Counted from the first letter of the stretch, positions 1-5,470 are shown. The stretch: DNA of 5,610 nt from a bacterium (GCA_021814895.1 JAKAHN010000055.1:1-5610), one strand, 5' to 3'. Numbers and translations are program-made. The notes: generated from the sequence alone by a model not told the origin.

Positions 1-72
1 CATCCTTTCAACAGGATCGGTTTCTTTTGCTAAAGTATCGGTGATTTTTGCCCATTCTTCTATTTGTGTCAT
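1..72 (-). CDS. Partial CDS, N-terminal 24 codons, function not recognised
   Basis: An open frame starts with ATG at 72-70 on the minus strand and runs off the left edge. The protein begins MTQIEEWAKITDTLAKETDP and continues VERM. Its start lies 10 nt after the stop of the GatB/YqeY-domain gene, so the two are probably co-transcribed. The first residues look like a short amphipathic helix, with no signal peptide or membrane segment. No Shine-Dalgarno is visible in the short gap. Too little is present to name a family. That it is a real gene is inferred from position, an open frame and the absence of a terminator after the upstream gene. Confidence 0.55.
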   Translation of the reverse strand, partial: MTQIEEWAKITDTLAKETDPVERM

Positions 73-82
73 AAATATTTTA

Positions 83-535
83 TTACAATATTTCTTCTAC
101 GACTTTTTTTACCATCGCGCCATCAGCTTTACCTTTCAATTCTTTCATTATTGCGGACATTAAAACACCAGTTTTTTTCTTGTCTGTTATGCCGAGTTCC
201 GTTTTTTTCTTTTCGGCAATTTTTGTAACTTCGCTTTCATTCATCTGCGCCGGCAAATATTTTTCCAGAATTTCAAGTTCTGCTTGCTCGTTGTCTACCA
301 AATCTTGCCTTCCGCCTTTGCCGAATTGCTCAATGGAATCTTTTCGCTGTTTTACCAATCGTCTCAAAATAGCCAAAGCGTCTTCGTCGTTAAGTTCTGT
401 TTGAGGCGCACCCTTTTTTGATAAAAGCTCATTGGCGAATGTCGCTTTGACACCCTTAATAACCGTTAAGCGCGGTTCTTCTTTTTTTATCATCGCTTGT
501 TTGGCGTCTTCAATTATTTGTTTGTATAAACTCAT
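83..535 (-). CDS. yqeY: GatB/YqeY domain protein
   Basis: This 150-aa protein has the length and motif order of stand-alone YqeY proteins. An N-terminal helix pair is followed by a Lys/Arg-rich stretch with KQRKDSIEQFGKGGRQDL at about 62-79, then ELEILEKYLPAQMNE at about 86-100, and a C-terminal KGKADGAMVKKVVEEIL at about 134-150. These are the family hallmarks. The domain is homologous to the tail of GatB, the tRNA-dependent amidotransferase subunit that contacts tRNA. The role of the free-standing protein is poorly known, and tRNA binding or tRNA-linked quality control is only a family-level inference. It is soluble, very Lys/Glu-rich and ends on TAA. The ATG at 535 is 37 nt from the divergent rmuC start. 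A TAAAAT box lies 7 nt upstream of it and there is no Shine-Dalgarno. The partial gene at 72-1 follows after 10 nt. Confidence 0.93.
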   Translation of the reverse strand: MSLYKQIIEDAKQAMIKKEEPRLTVIKGVKATFANELLSKKGAPQTELNDEDALAILRRLVKQRKDSIEQFGKGGRQDLVDNEQAELEILEKYLPAQMNESEVTKIAEKKKTELGITDKKKTGVLMSAIMKELKGKADGAMVKKVVEEIL

Positions 536-542
536 AGCTGAT

Positions 543-573
543 ATTTTACCATAAAAAGGGTATAATTTGGCAA
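543..573 (-). promoter_or_regulatory. Putative promoter for the yqeY unit (near-leaderless)
   Basis: Reading the minus strand, TAAAAT (548-543) lies 7 nt before the yqeY ATG, and TTGCCA (573-568) lies 19 nt further upstream. TTGCCA matches the -35 consensus at five of six positions, but the spacer is long. Transcription would start about one base before the ATG, giving an essentially leaderless message. The -35 overlaps the start of rmuC on the other strand, so the two divergent promoters share almost all of the 37-nt gap. Confidence 0.4.
561..566 (+). promoter_or_regulatory. -10 box TATAAT for rmuC (leaderless start)
   Basis: A perfect TATAAT at 561-566 is separated from the ATG at 573 by exactly 6 nt (TTGGCA), so the expected transcription start is the A of that ATG. 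No clear -35 box is seen at 17-19 nt upstream. The placement argues for ATG 573 rather than TTG 567 as the rmuC start, because TTG would fall outside the predicted transcript. Confidence 0.5.
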
Positions 574-1628
574 TGCAAATTACCTATATAATTTTAATTC
601 TTATCGCAATAGCGCTTTTGGCGATTATCGCGTTTAAACTTTTTAAAAAAAATAATAATGACGGGCAAAAAGACGATACCGGTTTTAAATTGCTTTTACA
701 GCAAATGAATGAGTTATCAAGAACGGTTGATGCGAAAATGGGCGAAACAACTAGGAATATGACCGATACTATTCGCAATCAATTTAACGAATCAGCCAAA
801 TTGATAAGAGATGTTACAAGCGGACTGACAAAATTGGACGAGACAAACAGACAAGTTGTTTCTTTTGCCGACCAACTTCAATCGCTTCAGGATATTTTGA
901 AAAATCCAAAACAGAGGGGTATTTTAGGCGAATATTATTTGGAAACTCTTTTGAAAAATGTTTTGCCACCGGGCAGTTTTCAAATGCAGTATCCTTTTAA
1001 TGATGGAACGATTGTGGATGCCGTGGTTTTTGTAAAAGAGAAAATTATTCCGATTGATTCCAAATTTTCATTGGAGAATTACAACCGCTTGGTTGATGAA
1101 AAAGATTCCGTTGAAAAAGAACGATTAGAAAAATTATTTAAGACTGATTTAAAAAATCGCATTGATGAAACGGCAAAATATGTCAAACCATCTGAAGGAA
1201 CGATGGATTTTGCTTTTATGTTTATTCCGCACGAAGCGATTTATTATGATTTATTGGTTTCCCAGGTAGGCGCGGTTAAAATTAATACTCGCGATTTGAT
1301 TGAATACGCCTTCAAAGAAAAGAAAGTTATTATTGTTTCGCCGACATCTTTTTTGGCCTATTTGCAGACCGTTCTTCAAGGGCTCAAGGCGCTTCAGATA
1401 GAAGAATCGGCCAAAGAGATTAGAAAGCGAGTGGAAGATTTGGGGAAGCATCTTGGCGCCTATGAAGAATATATGAACGCTCTTGGTAATGCTCTAGGCA
1501 CGACGGTCAATCATTACAACAAAGCTCATAAAGAGCTCGGAAAAATTGATAAGGACGTTCTTCGGATAACCGGCGTCGGTGCGGGCATAGAGCCGATAAC
1601 ACTTGATAAACCAGATAAAGAGGAGTAA
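573..1628 (+). CDS. rmuC: RmuC-family DNA recombination protein
   Basis: RmuC proteins are thought to restrain DNA inversions or rearrangements and carry a predicted PD-(D/E)XK nuclease core, usually membrane-anchored. Counting from ATG 573 (351 aa), a hydrophobic anchor spans about 4-24 (ITYIILILIAIALLAIIAF), followed by a Lys/Asn-rich linker and a probable coiled coil at about 36-110. The conserved core then starts: NPKQRGILGEYYLE at about 111-124, an Asp in TIVDAVV near 149, and the IDSK signature at about 161-164 followed by the typical FSLENY. Downstream, MDFAFMFIPHEA and VIIVSPTSFLAYLQTV match the family. The length is somewhat below the roughly 475 aa of E. coli RmuC, mainly through a shorter coiled coil. 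A TTG at 567 would add two residues, but the -10 box ends at 566, so ATG 573 is preferred. There is no Shine-Dalgarno. It probably forms one transcript with the next small gene. Confidence 0.92.
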   Translation: MQITYIILILIAIALLAIIAFKLFKKNNNDGQKDDTGFKLLLQQMNELSRTVDAKMGETTRNMTDTIRNQFNESAKLIRDVTSGLTKLDETNRQVVSFADQLQSLQDILKNPKQRGILGEYYLETLLKNVLPPGSFQMQYPFNDGTIVDAVVFVKEKIIPIDSKFSLENYNRLVDEKDSVEKERLEKLFKTDLKNRIDETAKYVKPSEGTMDFAFMFIPHEAIYYDLLVSQVGAVKINTRDLIEYAFKEKKVIIVSPTSFLAYLQTVLQGLKALQIEESAKEIRKRVEDLGKHLGAYEEYMNALGNALGTTVNHYNKAHKELGKIDKDVLRITGVGAGIEPITLDKPDKEE

Positions 1629-1637
1629 TATATTTTT

Positions 1638-1949
1638 ATGAATGAAGAAATAAAAATTTATTCTGACTATGAAGAAGCTAAAAAATTAAGATTTGGCAAA
1701 GATTTAGAAGAGCTGGATCTTTTTAACACATTAATTATTGCTGATGAGTTTGGACATATACCGTTACTCCTTAATGAGTTACTTGAAAAAGTTAATACTG
1801 CCGATAAACAAAGGGCCTTTATTTCTAATTTACTTATTTATAAAAAAAAGATTGAAAAATTACAAAAAGCAGAATGGCCAGAAAAAAGCCGGCTTAATGA
1901 CGAGTGCAAATCATTTATGCATAATATGATTATTGATGCTGGATTATAA
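1638..1949 (+). CDS. Small hypothetical protein, 103 aa
   Basis: I do not recognise this protein. It is charged and soluble-looking, with no membrane segment or Cys/His cluster. A mostly helical pattern is suggested by YEEAKKLRFGKDLEELDLF, a Leu-rich stretch (IPLLLNELLEKV at about 41-52) and a Lys-rich stretch near 68-76. It begins 9 nt after the rmuC stop. AGGAG at 1621-1625, overlapping the rmuC stop region, is the only clear Shine-Dalgarno in this window, although its 12-nt spacing is long. This supports ATG 1638 and co-transcription with rmuC. The codon usage is AT-rich like its neighbours. An overlapping 63-codon frame at 1738-1929 is a shadow. That the gene is real is likely from the ribosome site and tight spacing; a role in rmuC-related DNA maintenance would be speculation. 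Confidence 0.7.
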   Translation: MNEEIKIYSDYEEAKKLRFGKDLEELDLFNTLIIADEFGHIPLLLNELLEKVNTADKQRAFISNLLIYKKKIEKLQKAEWPEKSRLNDECKSFMHNMIIDAGL

Positions 1950-2029
1950 TATAGCTTTTTAATCAATCGCTAGCCAATTCTATTACGGAAATGAATAATT
2001 TTAAGTTTTACATGATTTTGTATTAAGAT

Positions 2030-2057
2030 TTGCTTTTTTTCTAGGTTTGTGTAGAAT
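2030..2057 (+). promoter_or_regulatory. Putative rplU promoter
   Basis: TTGCTT (2030-2035) and TAGAAT (2052-2057) are separated by 16 nt and each match the consensus at several positions. The predicted transcription start is near 2064, just before the leader hairpin, giving a leader of about 68 nt. No other good promoter is closer to rplU. The T-rich run at 2034-2040 lies between the boxes. Confidence 0.45.
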
Positions 2058-2072
2058 ATCTCAATTACTTGT

Positions 2073-2131
2073 CCCGTTAGAAATTCGGTTTCCTCGGGGC
2101 AATATTTAGTAAAGTTAAAATTTCTAATGGG
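2073..2131 (+). promoter_or_regulatory. rplU leader hairpin abutting the start codon
   Basis: CCCGTTAGAAATT (2073-2085) pairs with AATTTCTAATGGG (2119-2131) to form a 13-bp stem with a single G-U wobble and a 33-nt loop. The 3' arm ends at the base immediately before the rplU ATG, so folding would constrain ribosome access. Ribosomal protein operons, including rplU in Firmicutes, are known to use structured leaders bound by their own product. A comparable autoregulatory role here is inferred. No T-run follows the stem, so it is not a terminator. The loop contains a G-rich TCGGGG (2094-2099) that could contact the product or pair elsewhere. Confidence 0.6.
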
Positions 2132-2527
2132 ATGGCAATTGTAGAATCCTTAAAAAAGGAAGTAAAAGAAGTTAAAAAAGAAGCTTCCAAGAGCGCCTCA
2201 AAAGAAGGCGATGTTTTTGCTGTAATCAAAACGGGCGGGAAACAATACAAAGTCAAAGTTGGCGACACCTTAAAGATTGAAAAGATTGAAGGAAAAAATA
2301 AAGGAGACAAAATTTCTTTTGAAGAGGTTTGTTTAGTTGATGACGGTAAAAACACTAAAGTCGGAATGCCGACAGTTTCAGGCTCAAAAGTTGAAGGGGA
2401 AATAGTGGATGTTGGACGCAATGCCAAGGTGACAGTCATTCATTACAAACAGAAAAGCCGTTACTACAAAAAAGCTGGCCACCGACAACCTCATCTGAAA
2501 ATAAAAATAAATAATATTAAATTCTAA
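2132..2527 (+). CDS. rplU: 50S ribosomal protein L21 with N-terminal extension
   Basis: L21 binds 23S rRNA in the large ribosomal subunit. The core starts at residue 28 with VFAVIKTGGKQYKVKVGD, the usual N-terminus of the family (MYAVIKTGGKQYKV). It ends with VTVIHYKQKSRYYKKAGHRQPHLKIKI at about 100-126, which contains the GHRQ signature. The 131 aa exceed the usual ~103 because of a leading 27-residue Lys/Glu/Ser-rich segment (ESLKKEVKEVKKEASKS). No ATG, GTG or TTG occurs in frame between 2132 and the core, so the extension is probably translated. There is no Shine-Dalgarno; the ATG follows the leader hairpin directly. L27 (rpmA), the usual partner, is not downstream; a terminator follows at once. 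The gene has its own promoter and appears monocistronic. Confidence 0.95.
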   Translation: MAIVESLKKEVKEVKKEASKSASKEGDVFAVIKTGGKQYKVKVGDTLKIEKIEGKNKGDKISFEEVCLVDDGKNTKVGMPTVSGSKVEGEIVDVGRNAKVTVIHYKQKSRYYKKAGHRQPHLKIKINNIKF

Positions 2528-2553
2528 AAATACTCCGCTCGCGGAGTATTTTT
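2526..2553 (+). terminator. Intrinsic terminator of rplU
   Basis: TACTCCG (2531-2537) and CGGAGTA (2542-2548) form a GC-rich stem closed by the tetraloop CTCG. It is extended by AAAAA (2526-2530) pairing with TTTTT (2549-2553), giving 12 bp that overlap the rplU stop codon. The A-tract, stem and T-tract arrangement is nearly symmetrical, so it could stop transcription from either side. Confidence 0.85.
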
Positions 2554-2561
2554 AGTTTTGC

Positions 2562-2567
2562 TATAAT
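2562..2567 (+). promoter_or_regulatory. -10 box TATAAT directly before the structured element
   Basis: A perfect TATAAT lies 8 nt after the rplU terminator. Its predicted transcription start (2573-2574) falls at the first bases of the 5' arm of the long inverted repeat. The -35 region overlaps the terminator stem and does not resemble TTGACA. The link between box and element is inferred from spacing only. Confidence 0.45.
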
Positions 2568-2571
2568 ATGA

Positions 2572-2837
2572 TAGAGCTCATCTTAAAACCTAACCAAAAT
2601 AAAATTCAAACAACATTTCGCATCGCCACCCCGCCAAATTCGGTAAAAAACGGCTTATTGCGACAAGCGAGCAGATTATGAAAACTTCCTGTTTACATAA
2701 GCTGCGAGCGCCGTCGCAATATTGTATCCAGTTATATCCTCGGTCGAAGTAGGTAGCTACACCTCTCTCGTCTGCGCCATTTTTTTAGCGAATTTGGCGG
2801 GGCTTTGGATTGCGATTAGGTTTTGAGATGAGTTCTA
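2572..2837 (+). ncRNA. Candidate structured RNA or leader (alternative: MITE-like inverted-repeat element)
   Basis: This stretch has no credible ORF but dense nested pairing. The outer stem joins 2572-2593 with 2816-2837: 22 consecutive pairs, two of them G-U on the plus strand. It extends with TCGCA (2618-2622) to TGCGA (2811-2815), leaving a 24-nt A-rich bulge. The second stem is CCCCGCCAAATTCG (2629-2642) with CGAATTTGGCGGGG (2789-2802), 14 perfect pairs. It continues past one mismatch with T plus six A against six T plus A. Inside, TATTGCGAC (2656-2664) pairs with GTCGCAATA (2713-2721), capped by the hairpin 2671-2680/2696-2705 (9 of 10 pairs) and AAAC/GTTT. A smaller hairpin lies at 2745-2770. 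Hallmarks of RNase P RNA, tmRNA and SRP RNA are not seen. It lies 30 nt before the doxX-like gene without a T-rich end, so it could be that gene's leader. A MITE is possible, since both ends terminate in TA. Confidence 0.6.
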
Positions 2838-2867
2838 GTTATTTCGCTTAACAGTAACTGTAATATT

Positions 2868-3353
2868 ATGGGAAAGGAAAAATATGTTTGGGGGCTATTG
2901 AGAATCGCTATCGGTTGGATTTTTATCTGGGCTTTTTTTGATAAATTACTTGGTTTTGGTTTTTCCACTGCTTCCGGCAAAGCATGGATTAACGGCATTT
3001 CACCGACTTACGGTTTTTTGAAAGCCGGCACTCATGGTCCGCTTGCGACATTTTATCAATCTATCGCTGGCGTCAGCGCCATTGACTGGCTTTTTATGCT
3101 CGGACTTTTGTTTGTCGGCGCGACTCTGCTTTTCGGTATAATGACTAGGGCGGGAAGCGTGGCAGGTATCGCAATGCTTTTTTTGATGTATTCAGCTTTG
3201 ATATTGCCGACAACCAATCCTATTTTAGACGAGCATCTAATTTACATTTTGATTCTTATCGGCGTGATTATGACAGAGGCCGGAGAGTATATAGGTTTTG
3301 GCAAATGGTGGGCGAACACCTCACTGGTAAAAAAATATCGGTTTTTTAGATAA
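2868..3353 (+). CDS. DoxX/DoxD-like integral membrane protein
   Basis: This 161-aa protein has four predicted membrane helices at about 6-27, 72-91, 95-113 and 123-142. The first helix carries the family pattern LRIAIGWIFIWAFFDKLLG. WINGISPTYGFL follows at about 40-51, and NPILDEH before helix 4 at about 117-123; both resemble the DoxD subgroup, known from thiosulfate:quinone oxidoreductase, and related DoxX proteins. Most family members have no proven activity, so a redox role is only family-level inference. No Cys is present and there is no partner DoxA in the window. The ATG at 2868 gives an N-terminus that starts just before helix 1. There is no Shine-Dalgarno; ACAGT-A-ACTGT (2851-2861) is a small palindrome just upstream. 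It ends on TAA and is followed by a two-way terminator, facing recR. Confidence 0.85.
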   Translation: MGKEKYVWGLLRIAIGWIFIWAFFDKLLGFGFSTASGKAWINGISPTYGFLKAGTHGPLATFYQSIAGVSAIDWLFMLGLLFVGATLLFGIMTRAGSVAGIAMLFLMYSALILPTTNPILDEHLIYILILIGVIMTEAGEYIGFGKWWANTSLVKKYRFFR

Positions 3354-3363
3354 CTTAAAAAGC

Positions 3364-3394
3364 AAAATTGTCGACCTGGCAGGTCGACAATTTT
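3364..3394. terminator. Bidirectional terminator between the doxX-like gene and recR
   Basis: AAAATTGTCGACCT (3364-3377) and AGGTCGACAATTTT (3381-3394) form a perfect 14-bp stem with a 3-nt loop (GGC). A-tract and T-tract flank the GC-rich centre, so it works on either strand. It starts 10 nt after the stop of the doxX-like gene and lies 2 nt beyond the recR stop, as expected between convergent genes. Confidence 0.9.
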
Positions 3395-3396
3395 CG

Positions 3397-4014
3397 TCAA
3401 GCTCTATTTTTTAGGGCGCTTTTTAGGGTATCGGGGTCAATGTATTCAAGTTCGGCGCCGGTTGAAAGCCCTCTGCCGAGATAGGAGATTTTTATATTTT
3501 TTTCTTTGATAATGGGCGAAATAGTCACAGCTACGAATTCAGCCGTATGTTCGCCTTCGGGGTTGGCGTTTAAGGCGAAAATTATCTCTGACAGTTTTCT
3601 GTCGTTTCGCACTCTTAATTCCAGATTTTTTATTCTGATTTTTTTCTCCGGGCTGTCTTCCAATATCGGCAATGTCCCGCCAAGAACGAAGTACACGCCT
3701 CTGTAAGTCCCGCTTTTTTCAACCATTTCCAAATCAACATCTCTCGCTACAAGCATTAGAGTGTTTTGCTCGCGAGTGTCGTCAGAACATATTTCGCATT
3801 CGTCTTGAATTTTACTTTTTGGATTTGGTGTAAAAAATCTATGGCAAGAAGCGCATTTTTTGATTTCTTTTTTGGCCTCGCGGATAAGTGATGACAGGGA
3901 ATTCACATAGGAAGAATCGCGAGTCAGCAAAAAATAAGCGAATCGACGAGCTTGGCGCGGACCGATACCGGGGAATTGTCTAAAAAGTTCTACCAATTTT
4001 TCAAGGGTGTTCAT
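3397..4014 (-). CDS. recR: Recombination mediator protein RecR
   Basis: RecR works with RecO (and RecF) to load RecA on single-stranded DNA gaps covered by SSB. The 205 aa match the usual length of about 200. In order: a helix-hairpin-helix with FPGIGPRQARRFAYFLL at about 14-30, a zinc site CASC at 54-57 and CEIC at 73-76, then the Toprim domain from about 85 with GTYRGVYFVLGGTLPIL at about 102-118 and NPEGEHTAEF at about 151-160. The Walker-like C-terminus GRGLSTGAELEYID at about 180-193 is also typical. A common Glu early in the Toprim domain (VVEEPKD-like) is replaced here (VARDVD, 89-94). The start at ATG 4014 is 15 nt after the dnaB stop, with no Shine-Dalgarno, so it is probably translated from the dnaB transcript. 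It ends on TGA. Confidence 0.96.
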   Translation of the reverse strand: MNTLEKLVELFRQFPGIGPRQARRFAYFLLTRDSSYVNSLSSLIREAKKEIKKCASCHRFFTPNPKSKIQDECEICSDDTREQNTLMLVARDVDLEMVEKSGTYRGVYFVLGGTLPILEDSPEKKIRIKNLELRVRNDRKLSEIIFALNANPEGEHTAEFVAVTISPIIKEKNIKISYLGRGLSTGAELEYIDPDTLKSALKNRA

Positions 4015-4029
4015 AATGATAAATTTAAA

Positions 4030-5433
4030 TTAAAAACCCGCTTCGATATCGTTTGTAGAAGGGGTTGCGTCAAAATCGCTCATACTGCCTTTTTCAAGAT
4101 TTATAAATGTGGTGTATTTTTCGTCAAAGTACAATTCAATTTTCCCGGTCGGTCCGTTTCGGTGTTTTTCAATCATTATCTCGGCGATATTCGGCCTATC
4201 CGAATTTTCGTTATGTTTGTCGTCTCGGTGAATAAACATAACAACGTCGGCATCTTGTTCAATTGATCCTGAATCTCTCAAATCGGAAAGACGCGGTTTG
4301 CCGCCACGCTGTTCAACGGCGCGCGAAAGTTGGGAAAGAGCCAAGACAGGAACATTAAGCTCTCGAGCCATATTTTTTAACGAGCGGGAAATTTCCGTAA
4401 CCTGTTGGACGACCGAATCGGAAGCCTTGCTGTCGGTCGGCACCATAAGTTGAAGATAGTCCACAATAATAAGTCCGAGATTTTTTTCGCTTTTTAGACG
4501 TCTGGCGACTGAACGCATTTTTAATATGGAGTTTCCGGGTTGGTCATCGACGAAAATAGGCGCTTTGGCGAGTTTGTCCAAGGAATCGCGAATTCGCTCA
4601 AAATCGCTGTCAACTAAATGTTTTCCGGTCCTGATATTCCAAGAATCAACCCTGGATTCAGATGAAAGCATTCTGTCAACAAGTTGGTGTGAACTCATTT
4701 CAAGCGAGAAAATACAGACTGGGATATTGTGTTTAACAGCCGCTTGTCTCGCGATATCCAAAGCGAGAGAAGTTTTTCCCATTGACGGGCGGGCGGCTAA
4801 AATTATCAAATCTGATTTTTGTAAGCCCGCAAGTTTATTATCAAGGTCGCGAAAACCGGTCGGCACTCCGCGCAGATCATCTTTTGATTTATGGAGTTTA
4901 TCCAATCGCTCCCAAGCCTCGCCGAGAACATCTTTCAATTCTATGAATTTTTGATGCTTCTGAAAATTGGCGACTTCGTAAACTCTTTTTTCGGCGCGGT
5001 CCAAAAGCTCTTCAATGCCGGACGCTTCGTCATAGCCGAGGGTTGTTATATATTCGGCCGCGTCAAGCAAACCTCTCATTAAATACTTATTATGAACGAT
5101 TGTGGCGTATTGTCTGATGTTGGCTGAAGAAGGAACGTAATTTACCAGCTCGGTCATATAGACGCTTCCACCGATAGCTTCCAACAACCCTTTTTCTTTT
5201 ATTCGGGCGGACATTGTCAGAAAATCTATCGGCTCGTTTTTGCCGACAAGTTCAATCATCGTCTCAAAAATTATTTTATGCTTCTCGGAATAAAAAGAGC
5301 GTGGAGTAATGATATCAATGATTTCGTAAATAGCGCCCGGCCTCATCATTACCGCGCCGAGCAAAGCTTTTTCTGATTCAAGGTTTTGGGGCGGGACGCG
5401 GAATGAGTTTTTTACTGCCTGATTTTTTGCCAT
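4030..5433 (-). CDS. dnaB: Replicative DNA helicase DnaB
   Basis: DnaB is the hexameric 5'-3' helicase that opens the replication fork and recruits primase. At 467 aa it is full length (E. coli 471), with no intein. The N-terminal helical domain spans about 13-125 (PPQNLESEKALLGAVMM near the start). After a linker to about 185, the RecA-like motor begins with GVPTGFRDLDNKLAGL (189-204). Visible motifs are Walker A ARPSMGKT (214-221, Lys220), SLEMSS with the catalytic-type Glu245, Walker B LIIVDYLQL (321-329, Asp325), SQLSRAVEQR (367-376), RLSDLRDSGSIEQDAD (381-396) and the arginine-finger region KHRNGPTG (423-430). A short Asp/Ser-rich tail ends the protein. ATG 5433 gives the normal N-terminus and lies 6 nt from a TAAGAT box. 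recR follows after 15 nt, making a replication-repair pair. Confidence 0.98.
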   Translation of the reverse strand: MAKNQAVKNSFRVPPQNLESEKALLGAVMMRPGAIYEIIDIITPRSFYSEKHKIIFETMIELVGKNEPIDFLTMSARIKEKGLLEAIGGSVYMTELVNYVPSSANIRQYATIVHNKYLMRGLLDAAEYITTLGYDEASGIEELLDRAEKRVYEVANFQKHQKFIELKDVLGEAWERLDKLHKSKDDLRGVPTGFRDLDNKLAGLQKSDLIILAARPSMGKTSLALDIARQAAVKHNIPVCIFSLEMSSHQLVDRMLSSESRVDSWNIRTGKHLVDSDFERIRDSLDKLAKAPIFVDDQPGNSILKMRSVARRLKSEKNLGLIIVDYLQLMVPTDSKASDSVVQQVTEISRSLKNMARELNVPVLALSQLSRAVEQRGGKPRLSDLRDSGSIEQDADVVMFIHRDDKHNENSDRPNIAEIMIEKHRNGPTGKIELYFDEKYTTFINLEKGSMSDFDATPSTNDIEAGF

Positions 5434-5439
5434 AAAGAT

Positions 5440-5470
5440 ATCTTAACATCATAAAAGGAGAGTTGCACAA
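5440..5470 (-). promoter_or_regulatory. Putative dnaB promoter (leaderless start)
   Basis: On the minus strand TAAGAT (5445-5440) ends 6 nt before the dnaB ATG, so the predicted transcription start is the A of the start codon. TTGTGC (5470-5465) is the best -35 candidate but needs a 19-nt spacer. The geometry repeats that of rmuC (6 nt) and yqeY (7 nt), which raises confidence slightly. Confidence 0.4.

Noticed and set aside
180..404. Plus-strand 74-codon frame inside yqeY
   Set aside because: It is fully antisense to a well-recognised YqeY gene and its Ser/Phe-rich product looks like a shadow translation.
567..572. TTG start for rmuC
   Set aside because: It directly abuts the TATAAT box and would precede the predicted transcript start; ATG 573 loses only two residues.
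1997..2040. Possible terminator after the small gene: AATTTTAA pairing with TTAAGATT followed by a T run
   Set aside because: The stem is 8 A/T-rich pairs with one G-U and an 18-nt loop, so it would be unstable; the T run also sits inside the likely rplU promoter.
2077..2439. Minus-strand 120-codon frame over rplU
   Set aside because: Antisense to L21, with a Thr/Ser/Pro-rich composition typical of the complement of Lys/Glu-rich coding DNA.
3952..4266. Plus-strand 104-codon frame over the recR-dnaB junction
   Set aside because: It overlaps two strongly supported genes on the other strand, has no ribosome site, and is a shadow.
4526..4954. Plus-strand 142-codon frame inside dnaB
   Set aside because: Antisense to conserved helicase motifs; no independent support.
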